From: a virus
Virus record (IMG/VR): IMGVR_UViG_3300035034_000989
Span: 1-64,000 of that record
Reading direction: 5' to 3' (one strand)
Length of the DNA stretch: 64,000 nucleotides
Part shown: piece after piece, positions 16,914 through 25,552 of the stretch
Layout of the letters: each line of letters opens with the position of its first letter
How positions within the stretch are numbered: the stretch's first letter is position 1
Made by a program: the position numbers and the translations under genes
Notes under the pieces: model-generated
What the model was told of the DNA's origin: nothing
The model's database searches: none
The model's input: the letters and a program-made list of their open reading frames with translations, nothing else

Positions 16914-17459
16914 ATGAAATACAGAGACTTAACAAACAAAGAATTAATTTTCGAAGCTGATAAAGCATGCAGGCAAGTTTCACTTCCTGTAGACGCAAAT
17001 TCACTCGAACCGGTGCTATCCAAGGAAACAATAGACGCTCATTACGGTACCCTACACCGTAACTATGTAGCTAAGGTGAACGATGGCTCCACCGACAAAT
17101 TCTTAATAGGTGGTGCAAATTTACATAACTTGTACTTCGAGCAATTTGTCGAACCCAGTACCAAAAAGCCCACCGACCGAATAAAGTTCTTAATTGAAGA
17201 TCGCTTCGGCAATTATGAAGATTTTAAAACACTGTTCAAAGACGCGGCACTGTCTATACAGGGCTCGGGATGGTGTTACCTCAGTAAAAAAGGAGAGATT
17301 AAAACTATCCAAAATCATGCAACACGACAGGATATTTGCATATTACTCGATATGTGGGAACATGCTTATTATCTGGACTACGGTCCAAACAAAAAGAAAT
17401 ACATTGATAATTCTTGGAAGATTATCAACTGGGATATTATCAATGGAAGGTTATCGTAA
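16914..17459 (+). CDS. Fe/Mn-type superoxide dismutase
   Basis: 181 aa, slightly shorter than bacterial SodA/SodB. The four metal ligands are visible: H43 (AHYGTLHRNYV), H71 (GANLHNLYF), D146 and H150 (DMWEHAYYLDY). Other hallmarks are FGNYEDFKTLFKDAA, GSGWCYL and SWKIINWDI. Y51 matches the active-site Tyr34 of E. coli FeSOD. The second-shell His30 position is Leu, and the loop between helices 1 and 2 is shortened. Dismutates superoxide; it may guard phage or host Fe enzymes such as NrdB during infection. No ribosome site, fitting leaderless translation. Confidence 0.9.
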   Translation: MKYRDLTNKELIFEADKACRQVSLPVDANSLEPVLSKETIDAHYGTLHRNYVAKVNDGSTDKFLIGGANLHNLYFEQFVEPSTKKPTDRIKFLIEDRFGNYEDFKTLFKDAALSIQGSGWCYLSKKGEIKTIQNHATRQDICILLDMWEHAYYLDYGPNKKKYIDNSWKIINWDIINGRLS

Positions 17460-17523
17460 TCACACAACGCTGATATAAACACACACAATGCGTAATATAT
17501 ATGTTCTAGACACGGAGAATGTT

Positions 17524-17841
17524 ATGAGAACAAAACGTCATTGGGAAGAATGTAAATCACTACCGTCATATTTTGCCGCTCAACAAGTAGCACTGCAATT
17601 AAAAGAGCTAGCAAGAGACAAAGGCTACAACCCTAAGGGAATTAAAGTACTGTCCAAGGAACAGTCGTATACCAAGGGAAGAATATCAGACTCAGAAGTA
17701 CAATGGACCGAAGGACCAGACAATTGGGCAAACTACTGCCAGGTCATTGAGTTTCCAGGAGTCTGTGTTGAAGCACACAGTGATAATTCGATATCATTTT
17801 ATGATATTATAGAAATTAAGTCTAAAGGAATAGCCATATGA
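17524..17841 (+). CDS. hypothetical protein, 105 aa
   Basis: ATG at 17524 is chosen because GGAG lies 6 nt upstream; a longer version could start at 17488. The protein is a mixed helix/strand domain with a helical middle (YFAAQQVALQLKELARDKG) and ends in strands (VCVEAHSDNSISFYDIIEI). Overlaps the next gene by 4 bp. Function unknown. Confidence 0.7.
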   Translation: MRTKRHWEECKSLPSYFAAQQVALQLKELARDKGYNPKGIKVLSKEQSYTKGRISDSEVQWTEGPDNWANYCQVIEFPGVCVEAHSDNSISFYDIIEIKSKGIAI

Positions 17842-18164
17842 AAATAACTAATATTAAAAACCTTGGCAGTCCGTATCATGTACTAGACAGCCAAGGCAAC
17901 CAGGTCGATGTTATTATAGTTGAAAAGCAAGACTTCTTAGATGCTTTAGACTTTCCGAAATTTGATATAACCAAGCAATCCTACGTCGAATACTTTGCAG
18001 ATTGCCGAGCACGAGTAAGGGGCAACGATTTTAAATACAGCGAAATACTTTGGTACACCACGACATTTGAGCATTACGATTTGCATGATGTATTTGCACT
18101 TTGTTTATACAGTTGTTACAATTATGTCATTGTTGAATTAGCGTTGACAGAAGCAGTAGAGTAA
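17838..18164 (+). CDS. hypothetical protein, 108 aa
   Basis: ATGA overlap with the upstream stop. Short alpha/beta protein with an aromatic-rich C-terminal half (ILWYTTTFEHYDLHDVFALCLYSCYNYVIVE). No known motif. Its 3' end contains the ligase promoter. Confidence 0.7.
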   Translation: MKITNIKNLGSPYHVLDSQGNQVDVIIVEKQDFLDALDFPKFDITKQSYVEYFADCRARVRGNDFKYSEILWYTTTFEHYDLHDVFALCLYSCYNYVIVELALTEAVE

Positions 18165-18172
18165 TATATAAT
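18144..18172 (+). promoter_or_regulatory. sigma70-type promoter for DNA ligase, consensus boxes
   Basis: Perfect TTGACA (18144-18149), 17 bp spacer, perfect TATAAT (18167-18172), 34 bp before the ligase ATG. Confidence 0.85.
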
Positions 18173-18205
18173 GTGTGCTTGTTGAGATTAAGGAATTGAC
18201 AGGCA

Positions 18206-19609
18206 ATGCCAACTATATACGAAATACTAGACACATTAGCGAACACCTCCGCTCGCAATGAAAAAATCAGCATCATCCAAGCTGAGAAACACAATCCGTT
18301 ATTACAGCGAACATTCAAGTTTGCATTAGACCCATTTAAGGTATATGGTATCAGAGCAGTACCAACGCCAGTTTACCAGGGCACAGAATCCGTTACCCTC
18401 GAAGACTTCATAGACTATCTCCCCAATTTTGTAGACAGAAACATCACCGGCCACGCCGCATTTGCCAAGCTGGATGAGTTGTTGTCTCACATGTCAGTGA
18501 ACGATGCATCTGTTGCCGCACGTATCATCAAAAAAGACTTGCGATGTGGTGTACAAGGATCCACAGTAAACAAGGTTTGGCCTGATCATATTTTTAGTTA
18601 CCCGTGTTTACTGGGTAAGTCGTTTGATCCAGACACAATAGACAAGCACATGACTTGGCCTGCAATAGCACAGCTTAAACTAGACGGTCTCCGTGTTAAC
18701 GCAATTATAAAAACAAATGCATGGCCAAACCAAGTTGCTTTGTTCACGCGCTCCGGCAAGCCGCTTGACATACTTCACATGCTCGACCAGGATTTATTAC
18801 AATTGCACAGCAACGAGCTCACACAAGACAGTGGTAAAGAGGGCGTGATGTACGACGGCGAGTTACTGGTATTAGACAAAAACGGTAACGTGTTGCCACG
18901 CAAAGCAGGCAACGGCATATTAAACAAAGCAATCAAAGGCACTATCTCTTTAGAAGAAGCTTCTAGAGTAAGAATACAAATTTGGGATCGTGTGCCGCTT
19001 AAAGAGTTTTATAAAAAGAAAAGCTCTGAGCCATACCAGTCCCGCTTTGCCACATTACTCGAAGACGCCAATTACAGCGAAGATCCACAAGACGAGACCA
19101 TGAAGGTGCTAGCCGGACAAGGTGTAAAGTACAAAATTGTGCCGCATCGCTATGTAGACAACTTAGAGCAAGCAAATGAATACTACCACGAAGCACTAAG
19201 CAACGGCGAAGAAGGCATCATGCTTAAAACTGTTACTCATCTGTGGGAAGACAAGCGCAGTAATGAAATGATCAAGTTCAAATGCGAAAAGATATGCGAA
19301 CTCAAAGTTGTCGATTGGCTAGAAGGCACAGGACAATTTGCAGGATATCTGGGCAAGCTTGCATGCGAGTCAGCTGATGGGCTAATTGAAGTAAATGTTG
19401 GTTCAGGGTTCTCAAGAGAATTTCGCATCGACACCAAGCCAGAAGATATTATCGGAAAGATCATATCTGTCAAGTTCAACGAAGTAATCGAAAGCGAAGG
19501 CAAGCCCGGCAAATTCAGTTTGTTTTTAGGACGCTATATCGAAACACGCGAAGACAAGGTTGAAGCAGATGACCTTGCAACTGTGCAAGCAACCAAGACG
19601 GTGAAATAA
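18206..19609 (+). CDS. ATP-dependent DNA ligase (T4 gp30-like)
   Basis: 467 aa. Seals nicks in replication and repair. Adenylated lysine is K158 in QLKLDGLRV (K-x-D-G). Nucleotidyltransferase motifs follow: GVMYDGELLV (motif III-like), EGIMLK (motif IV) and MIKFK (motif V), with an OB-fold C-terminus. The N-terminal domain (residues 1-145) matches the DNA-binding part of T4-type ligases. Its own consensus promoter points to early or middle expression. Confidence 0.95.
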   Translation: MPTIYEILDTLANTSARNEKISIIQAEKHNPLLQRTFKFALDPFKVYGIRAVPTPVYQGTESVTLEDFIDYLPNFVDRNITGHAAFAKLDELLSHMSVNDASVAARIIKKDLRCGVQGSTVNKVWPDHIFSYPCLLGKSFDPDTIDKHMTWPAIAQLKLDGLRVNAIIKTNAWPNQVALFTRSGKPLDILHMLDQDLLQLHSNELTQDSGKEGVMYDGELLVLDKNGNVLPRKAGNGILNKAIKGTISLEEASRVRIQIWDRVPLKEFYKKKSSEPYQSRFATLLEDANYSEDPQDETMKVLAGQGVKYKIVPHRYVDNLEQANEYYHEALSNGEEGIMLKTVTHLWEDKRSNEMIKFKCEKICELKVVDWLEGTGQFAGYLGKLACESADGLIEVNVGSGFSREFRIDTKPEDIIGKIISVKFNEVIESEGKPGKFSLFLGRYIETREDKVEADDLATVQATKTVK

Positions 19610-19611
19610 AA

Positions 19612-19887
19612 ATGGCGAAACTATATAGAATTAAAAATGGTGAACTGTACTGGAATCTGAAACACTCAGTTCTTCCGTGCTGGGGCGACGAAGGTGACTA
19701 TTTCAGGCCCGATGAACTTGATGAATTCTTACGCATGTTCAAGTATCAGAGAAAATTGTGGCCAGAAGGCACAGAGATTGTTTCTTATACAGTTGGTGTT
19801 GAAAGAACCACCATGCTAGTCAACCGTAAATTTACCGAGTTCAACAAAGAGATCACCTACGAAAAATTAAATGGGAGTAGATACTAA
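19612..19887 (+). CDS. hypothetical protein, 91 aa
   Basis: Starts 2 bp after the ligase stop and ends on the ATG of the next gene, so it is part of the ligase transcript. Charged and aromatic-rich (WGDEGDYFRPDELDEFLRMFKYQ). No family recognised. Confidence 0.7.
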   Translation: MAKLYRIKNGELYWNLKHSVLPCWGDEGDYFRPDELDEFLRMFKYQRKLWPEGTEIVSYTVGVERTTMLVNRKFTEFNKEITYEKLNGSRY

Positions 19888-20753
19888 TGGGCTGTTTTAA
19901 TATGTCCTGTGCAGTAACAGGTACACCAATAATGGATGGTGACGACATGATTGTTGCTGTGGCAGCCGAAGCCGATCAAATGAGATCAATTGTGGCGGCC
20001 ATGTTCTTCGAAGCCAAATATAACGATTACGGTACTTACTGTGTTGAATCGCTGGAGCACTCGTTATCGAAGTCGCCTAACGACCTATCGTTTAAGTGGT
20101 TCTGTAACTTTATCAATACCAACGGCCAGTTCGTGGACGATGTTGTTCGTACTCTAGTTAAAGGAACAGTAGTAAACGAAGACAACAAAGAAGATGTGTC
20201 CATTACCTACCCCGGATTCATGTTGCGCAATCATCGTGTGGTGTACATACACAAAGCAGTGTGGGACAAAATAGTAGCCTATCAAGCAGGCGCATGCGAA
20301 GAGTTTTACTATTTTAATCCGTCGACATATCGAACACCAGAACAAGTCATGCGAGAACAATTTGAGCATGCTAACAAACGTATTGCACTGGAACAGAAAA
20401 TGGATGACAATCCGACAGATACCGAGCTATTAGCTGACGCCAGGCACCAGCTAGTAATGATGACCATCACGAGCATGCAATTAAGTTCTGAACTCAGAGG
20501 GGTGTTCGACGGCAGTGTAGTTGATATTACTGAGCAGTTCTGCAAGAAGTATAATGTGGATTTCAGTGATGCACAAGAGCACATTATAAAATCGGTAAAT
20601 ACTGCCACCGCAGTATCTAACTTTCTCGGAGCAGTTAATTCCAACATAACAACACGTTATTCAGGACAAGACACAAGCGACCAGGAACACGAAGTAATGG
20701 TGTCGTTGATACATGATCAGAATGAAAAACGTCGACATAAATGGGACGAATAA
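19887..20753 (+). CDS. hypothetical protein, 288 aa
   Basis: The N-terminus (FNMSCAVTGTPIMDGDDMIVA) has paired cysteines and an AVTG-PI phrase typical of a small treble-clef or zinc-binding start, but only two cysteines are close together. A long helix (residues about 155-200, rich in Glu, Gln and Met) follows. Coupled to the gene upstream. Function not recognised. Confidence 0.75.
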   Translation: MGCFNMSCAVTGTPIMDGDDMIVAVAAEADQMRSIVAAMFFEAKYNDYGTYCVESLEHSLSKSPNDLSFKWFCNFINTNGQFVDDVVRTLVKGTVVNEDNKEDVSITYPGFMLRNHRVVYIHKAVWDKIVAYQAGACEEFYYFNPSTYRTPEQVMREQFEHANKRIALEQKMDDNPTDTELLADARHQLVMMTITSMQLSSELRGVFDGSVVDITEQFCKKYNVDFSDAQEHIIKSVNTATAVSNFLGAVNSNITTRYSGQDTSDQEHEVMVSLIHDQNEKRRHKWDE

Positions 20754-20780
20754 AATATTGAGCCCTAGCGGTTGGTTTTA

Positions 20781-20788
20781 GATAAATA
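20781..20788 (+). promoter_or_regulatory. T4-like late promoter motif GATAAATA
   Basis: GATAAATA, 26 bp before the ATG at 20815, leaving room for an AAAAGGAA ribosome site. Confidence 0.6.
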
Positions 20789-20814
20789 ATACAAACGAGT
20801 AAAAGGAATTACAA

Positions 20815-23136
20815 ATGTCGGATATGAGAAAATGGATGCAGTTATTATCTGAAGATAGCATCGAGAAGGGATCCGCTGTTAAATTATCCGATGACTACGG
20901 CGGCGGCATCGGTACTTTCGAACAGCTTTCAGAAGAAAACCCTGAACTTGCAGTAATCAACATGAAAGGGAATGTACAAGAAATTCCACTACTTTCACTT
21001 CAGAAGGTATTAGCCGCTCCAACTGAGTATGGAGACGATCCGTGTTACAATATTACCCCGAATCAATACGCACCTGGTGCAAGTGTACGGGTAAAGAACT
21101 TATACGGTGGCGGTACTGGTGATGGTTACGGTGTATTTGTTGCTTATGCAACAGACGGCGCTACGGCAATAATTAACGTCGACAGTGAAGATAGAACAAT
21201 ACCAGTTGACTTAGTGTACCCTGCAGACGAACAGCAAGCAAAAGACGATTTTCAATCAACGGGCGGAGATGGTTCACAATCACCCATGACGTGCGCTGGT
21301 GATAATGTACAAGACAAAGGAATGACAAACATGAGCAATATGGAACGCTGGATGGACGCAGTATCCGATAAACAGCAAAAAGAATCAACTTACGAAATGA
21401 AAGAAGAGCCTTCTTCGGAATGCGGATGCGACCAGTACGACTGTACAACTTGCTTCCCGTTATCAGAAGATGAAATAAACTACTCTGCAGACTGTGATTA
21501 CGAAGACGAAGAGCCGTTACACGAACTTGATTTGGAAAACAGCGATTACTTCGACGACGAAGATGAGTCAATGCCGGGCGACGATGCCATGGCAGATGCA
21601 GGCGATGACGAACTAGCCGCTATGGACAGACGTCCTGAGCCAGAGTCAGAACCTTTTATATACGATTCGTCGGGCAATGCATCAGTTGATGTGTCAGACA
21701 TGCTTGGCAAAATTGACTATATTCAAAACATGGGCATGTCTATGACAGACAAGCACTTTGATATTGATCAGTTAATGAACATGCGCCCAGCCGCAATACA
21801 GCGTATATATGCAAAAGTTTCGGGCGAAGGCTTAGACGAAGCATTAGGTAGTGCCGAAGGCGACCGCGGCGAATGGCCAGCAGACATGCGCCAATCAGAC
21901 AACGCCTCGGATCAATCGATCATGTTAGGCGATACCAATGATAGATCATCATACGGACTTGTTGAGCCGGGCGATGCTATTATGTTTAAGGGCCACACAT
22001 TAACATATCGAGGTTACCAATCAGGTAACTCAGAAAAGGTAGTAGTTGAATTAAACGGTAAACAGCATGTACTACCAGCTTCTTCAATAATTGCAAGTGC
22101 AGTTCCGGCAGAGATGACCGAAACATCTGCCGGAGGCATTGGTGTAGCGGCAGGATTAGGCAAAGTAATAGACGATAGCGGCATTTACGAAGCGGCTAGT
22201 ATCGACGCAGGCGAAGTAAAGTCATTAGAGAAAATGGACATAAACGGTGCCAAAGCCAAAGCTACTGAGATAATCCAGGGAAGTCGTACTTCCGATGCAC
22301 GTAAAATGAAGCTTATTTCAAACGTACAACGTTCGCGCACTGTTACCCAGGTATTACAACTGATGTACAACTTGTTACTTGCAGGCGATGGCATGAGCAC
22401 AGTGGGCAGTAAGTGGCAAAGTAAGTACAACGAAGCAGTTGAGATACACGAAAATACCAATCGTAAGTTCGATACCGTTGTCAGATTAAAAAACGGAACC
22501 GAACTAGACAATGCCACTATCGAATATGATTACGATTCAGCAGACCCAGGTGACAGAATGAATCCGTCACATCCGGCAACTGCTAGCATATATTCAATTA
22601 CTTACAATGGTAAGGATATAGATGTTGATCTAGTTGCCAATTTAGATGAAATTGAGGAGGTTGCACTGGAGCACGAAGCCGAGTCGGTACAAAACGATAA
22701 TGACGAATACGGTGATTATATGTACAACAGGCAACGCGAAGAACGATATAATATGAATGATTCGCAGTACAACGAAGACATTAGTCGACTACGCGAGCTT
22801 GCAGGAATGTCACCGTCTTCCGATCCAGAGTTTATGGCTGGTATGTCTCCAGATGATGGCATGCAGACAGGCGGAACATCAATGGAAGACTTCAAGGAGT
22901 TGTTCTGGGATTACTGGGATCGTTCAAGTCCGAGCTCACAGCATCAGTACTTGCGTGCAGTGTTTGGTGACGAGGCGGCCCTAGAAGATTTTAGTGACGC
23001 GGCCGCACAGGCAATTGAACATATTGTTAGTGATGGCGATGCATCTATGACAGACAAGCAATTGCACTTGCTACGTAGAATTGGAATGCCATTATTTTCA
23101 GTAGATCAATCTACAGGAATGTTTCATCCTAGCTAG
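20815..23136 (+). CDS. large acidic late protein with repeated barrel-like modules
   Basis: 773 aa, strongly acidic, with an Asp/Glu-rich middle (residues about 195-270). Three segments look like repeated SH3/KOW-type strands: about 22-66 (GGGIGTFEQL, LAVINMKGN), 88-137 (GASVRVKNLYGGG, IPVDLVYP) and 385-425 (GDAIMFKGHTLTYRG). The N-terminal peptide SDMRKWMQLLSED is repeated inside as SNMERWMDAVSDK near residue 174, where an internal ATG (21331) follows AAAGGA, so a fusion or nested product is possible. Likely late and virion-associated, but family is not recognised. Confidence 0.8.
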   Translation: MSDMRKWMQLLSEDSIEKGSAVKLSDDYGGGIGTFEQLSEENPELAVINMKGNVQEIPLLSLQKVLAAPTEYGDDPCYNITPNQYAPGASVRVKNLYGGGTGDGYGVFVAYATDGATAIINVDSEDRTIPVDLVYPADEQQAKDDFQSTGGDGSQSPMTCAGDNVQDKGMTNMSNMERWMDAVSDKQQKESTYEMKEEPSSECGCDQYDCTTCFPLSEDEINYSADCDYEDEEPLHELDLENSDYFDDEDESMPGDDAMADAGDDELAAMDRRPEPESEPFIYDSSGNASVDVSDMLGKIDYIQNMGMSMTDKHFDIDQLMNMRPAAIQRIYAKVSGEGLDEALGSAEGDRGEWPADMRQSDNASDQSIMLGDTNDRSSYGLVEPGDAIMFKGHTLTYRGYQSGNSEKVVVELNGKQHVLPASSIIASAVPAEMTETSAGGIGVAAGLGKVIDDSGIYEAASIDAGEVKSLEKMDINGAKAKATEIIQGSRTSDARKMKLISNVQRSRTVTQVLQLMYNLLLAGDGMSTVGSKWQSKYNEAVEIHENTNRKFDTVVRLKNGTELDNATIEYDYDSADPGDRMNPSHPATASIYSITYNGKDIDVDLVANLDEIEEVALEHEAESVQNDNDEYGDYMYNRQREERYNMNDSQYNEDISRLRELAGMSPSSDPEFMAGMSPDDGMQTGGTSMEDFKELFWDYWDRSSPSSQHQYLRAVFGDEAALEDFSDAAAQAIEHIVSDGDASMTDKQLHLLRRIGMPLFSVDQSTGMFHPS

Positions 23137-23151
23137 ATAAACACGGCAATA

Positions 23152-23180
23152 AAAAAAGGCTACTATATGTAGCCTTTTTT
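23152..23180 (+). terminator. bidirectional rho-independent terminator
   Basis: GGCTAC (23158-23163) pairs with GTAGCC (23169-23174) around a TATAT loop, flanked by six A and six T. Closes the acidic late gene and insulates the exonuclease promoter. Confidence 0.9.
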
Positions 23181-23181
23181 A

Positions 23182-23210
23182 TTGACTTTCTATTCGGGTT
23201 CGTGTATAAT
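23182..23210 (+). promoter_or_regulatory. sigma70-type promoter for exonuclease
   Basis: TTGACT (23182-23187), 17 bp spacer, TATAAT (23205-23210), 30 bp before the ATG at 23241. Confidence 0.8.
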
Positions 23211-23240
23211 GCATACTACTACAAACAAAAGGAAGTGTTT

Positions 23241-24026
23241 ATGATCACCCAAAGAGAAAGGTTCCTGTCACGTCTAGCATTTTTAGACACAGAAACCACA
23301 GGCAAAGATTTCAAGACTTGCGAAATTATTGAAATGGGTTTTGCATACCGAGAAAATGGTAAGTGGACCGAAGCATCCGAGCTATACAAACCGGATGAGC
23401 CCATCAAGCCCGAGTGCTCTGCAGTTACCAACATCACCAACCGCATGGTTGAAGAATGCGCCAGCTTTTTTGAAGACTCCAACTCATGGCAAGAAACAGT
23501 AAACGAAACTGTTCAGAACAAACCAATTATTGGTGTCGCCCACAACTCATTCTACGATCAGAAAGTACTGGAACGATATGGCTTTACCATGAGCGACTGG
23601 CTGTGTACTTTAAAAATATCTAGAAAACTTTGGTCAAATAACGCTGATGTCACAGCCCACAACCTGCCATACTTGCGTTATTACTTTGACGTACAGTTAG
23701 ACGAAGGGCTAGTCAATCACCGCGCTGGTACAGATTGTGTTATTACAGCGGCAGTGCTAGAGCACATGATAGACGAAATGGAGGCCACTGGTATCATCGA
23801 TCCTACAAAAGATTATTACGAACAGATACAAGAGTGGTTAGCAAAACCTACGTTAATCACATCGGTTCCGTTTGGAAAGCACAAAGGGCTATCGTTTGTG
23901 GATGTGCCGTTGAGTTACTGGTCGTGGGCATTAGATAATTTAGACTCGCTTAATGAAAACAGCGAGCAGTATGATGCGGATTTAGCGGCTAGTGTTATTG
24001 ATGCAGTCGAAAAGAATATGGCTTAG
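23241..24026 (+). CDS. DnaQ/ExoX-like 3'-5' exonuclease
   Basis: 261 aa. ATG at 23241 follows AGGAAG; the longer frame reaches into the promoter. DEDD motifs: FLDTETTG (Exo I, D and E), VAHNSFYDQKVL (Exo II) and HRAGTDCVITAAVL (Exo III, H-x4-D). The C-terminal 55 residues hold PFGKHKGLSFVDVPLSYWSWAL, a small domain often attached to ExoX-like nucleases. Acts on DNA or RNA ends in repair or host-DNA turnover. It converges with the minus-strand gene at 24023, overlapping by 4 bp. Confidence 0.92.
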   Translation: MITQRERFLSRLAFLDTETTGKDFKTCEIIEMGFAYRENGKWTEASELYKPDEPIKPECSAVTNITNRMVEECASFFEDSNSWQETVNETVQNKPIIGVAHNSFYDQKVLERYGFTMSDWLCTLKISRKLWSNNADVTAHNLPYLRYYFDVQLDEGLVNHRAGTDCVITAAVLEHMIDEMEATGIIDPTKDYYEQIQEWLAKPTLITSVPFGKHKGLSFVDVPLSYWSWALDNLDSLNENSEQYDADLAASVIDAVEKNMA

Positions 24027-24343
24027 TCGTTAAACACATTTTTGTCGTATGGTAATCCAGCTCTGCGTTTAGCAACTTGATTACCTATGTAGCCTTGTGA
24101 CTTTCTTTGATCGTTATCAGGCTTGTTTGTCATAGGAGGTTGCTTAGGCTGATGGTCGTCGGTGTCGTATATCATTACTTCTCCGCGCTTATAGAAGTCA
24201 CGAAATAGTTTGCGATAACGTTCTTTGTTGTTGCGTACATATTCTTCAGCTTCACCATTGAATGGTTGAAAGTCACGACCTGCTTGGCCATACTTAGAAA
24301 TATGATCTGTGTTTGATTCGTTAATGATGTCTCTAACTTTCAT
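24023..24343 (-). CDS. hypothetical protein with capsid-targeting-like N-terminus, 106 aa
   Basis: One of only two minus-strand genes. The ATG (reverse strand) follows AAGGAG, and a late motif GATAAATA lies 20 bp upstream on the same strand. The protein begins MKVRDIINES, like the short targeting peptides of T4-like internal head proteins, then is basic and disordered (QPKQPPMTNKPDNDQRKSQG). Possibly packaged in the head; this is inference. No enzymatic motif. Confidence 0.8.
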   Translation of the reverse strand: MKVRDIINESNTDHISKYGQAGRDFQPFNGEAEEYVRNNKERYRKLFRDFYKRGEVMIYDTDDHQPKQPPMTNKPDNDQRKSQGYIGNQVAKRRAGLPYDKNVFND

Positions 24344-24363
24344 TGCTAACTCCTTTCGTATTG

Positions 24364-24371
24364 TATTTATC
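24364..24371 (-). promoter_or_regulatory. late promoter motif GATAAATA, minus strand
   Basis: Plus strand reads TATTTATC. On the minus strand this is GATAAATA, 20 bp before the ATG of the gene ending at 24023. It lies back to back with the clpP promoter. Confidence 0.65.
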
Positions 24372-24377
24372 TTTATG

Positions 24378-24406
24378 TTGACAGGCCGAATTATATTTGC
24401 TATACT
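24378..24406 (+). promoter_or_regulatory. sigma70-type promoter for clpP
   Basis: TTGACA (24378-24383), 17 bp spacer, TATACT (24401-24406), 39 bp before the clpP ATG. Confidence 0.8.
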
Positions 24407-24445
24407 GTGTTTCTAGTTTAGTTAATTACAAGAGAGAGAGCACTT

Positions 24446-25063
24446 ATGTCATTAGTACCCATGGTTATTGAGCAAACATCGAAAGGCGAACGTTCGTATG
24501 ATATATTTTCGCGTTTACTTAAAGAGCGTATCGTATTCCTAACAGGCGAAGTACATGACCAGATGGCTAACTTAATGGTTGCACAGTTATTGTACTTAGA
24601 CAGTGAGTCTAAAGAAAAGCCAGTTTGCATGTACATTGATAGTCCGGGTGGTAGTGTAACAGCGGGACTTGGTATTTATAACACAATGCAAGCCATTAAA
24701 GCACCAGTGCATACTTATGTAACAGGACAAGCGGCAAGCATGGGTTCGTTCCTGGCACAAGCAGGTGCCCCAGGGCATCGCTACTTGATGCCAGAAGCAA
24801 GAACAATGATACATCGTGTAAGCTCAGGCACACGCGGTACACGCGGCTCGGTTCATGTACAAGAACTTGAGATGGAAGATGTAAAACGTAGCTTTGAAGA
24901 AAGTCAACGTCTTAACAAACGCTTAACTGAGCTATACGTGAAGCATAACAGCGCCGGCAAGGATTACGATGAGCTGTTTGGCACAATGAAGTTTGACACA
25001 TTCTTAACATCCGAAGAAGCAGTTGCTTATGGTCTAGCTGATAGTGTGTTTACAAACAACTAA
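24446..25063 (+). CDS. clpP: ClpP serine protease subunit
   Basis: 205 aa, full bacterial length. Catalytic triad visible: Ser in [14 protein letters not shown] (canonical AASMG), His in TMIHR, and Asp in [11 protein letters not shown], aligned with E. coli Asp185. N-terminal region [25 protein letters not shown] and the [14 protein letters not shown] handle helix fit the tetradecameric enzyme. Own near-consensus promoter. With ClpX, ClpA and ClpS in the same window it should form a complete phage-coded protease. Confidence 0.97.
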   Translation: MSLVPMVIEQTSKGERSYDIFSRLLKERIVFLTGEVHDQMANLMVAQLLYLDSESKEKPVCMYIDSPGGSVTAGLGIYNTMQAIKAPVHTYVTGQAASMGSFLAQAGAPGHRYLMPEARTMIHRVSSGTRGTRGSVHVQELEMEDVKRSFEESQRLNKRLTELYVKHNSAGKDYDELFGTMKFDTFLTSEEAVAYGLADSVFTNN

Positions 25064-25350
25064 TGAACGTTGTTGATTATGAAAGTGAGGCGGAAGTCCG
25101 CCTCACTCATGAACTCGAACTGTTAATTAACTCTGCAGACCAGAAGTATTTTCGTTTTACTATGGCAAGCAAAAACAGTGGTCTTGGCTATCACGCTGAA
25201 ACCGCAGATAATATCAGCAGTGAAGATTATGTTATACGATTAAATAAGTTATCGAACATTGTTATATCTAGTCAAGTGTATTCAAGAATACACGGAAACG
25301 AAATTGGCGTAACACGAGGCTTAACAGGAACAACACTAACACTTACATGA
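25063..25350 (+). CDS. hypothetical protein, 95 aa
   Basis: ATG overlaps the clpP stop (TAATG), indicating coupling. Codons 8-15 coincide with a strong GC-rich hairpin (25084-25107). Composition is mixed with a Ser/Thr-rich end (RGLTGTTLTLT). The gene could be partly an artefact of the hairpin, but the frame stays open for 95 codons. Function unknown. Confidence 0.6.
   Translation: MNVVDYESEAEVRLTHELELLINSADQKYFRFTMASKNSGLGYHAETADNISSEDYVIRLNKLSNIVISSQVYSRIHGNEIGVTRGLTGTTLTLT
25084..25107 (+). other. intercistronic hairpin after clpP, no U-tract
   Basis: AGTGAGGCGG (25084-25093) pairs perfectly with CCGCCTCACT (25098-25107) across an AAGT tetraloop. No T-run follows, so it is unlikely to be a classical terminator; mRNA stabilisation or processing is a better guess. 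Confidence 0.75.
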
Positions 25351-25360
25351 GAGGCTTGAT

Positions 25361-25552
25361 ATGGATATCAAAGACAAAGCAAACATTATAAATTCTTCCC
25401 CACCGGAAGATCTTCACATACTTCTGCGCAACTACCGTCACTTGTTACAGTCGGCTCGTACCGAACAAGAACGATTCGGTCTCATTGCATTAAAAAATGC
25501 AACCAAGCACAAGCTCAAAGAAATTAAAGTGAAACAACATGGCCGTTTGTAA
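25361..25552 (+). CDS. small helical hypothetical protein, 63 aa
   Basis: Lies between the hairpin-bearing gene and the next one, overlapping the latter by 14 bp. Basic, mostly helical (LLRNYRHLLQSARTEQERFG, KHKLKEIKVKQHG). No family recognised; helical and basic, so protein or nucleic-acid binding is possible. Confidence 0.65.
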   Translation: MDIKDKANIINSSPPEDLHILLRNYRHLLQSARTEQERFGLIALKNATKHKLKEIKVKQHGRL

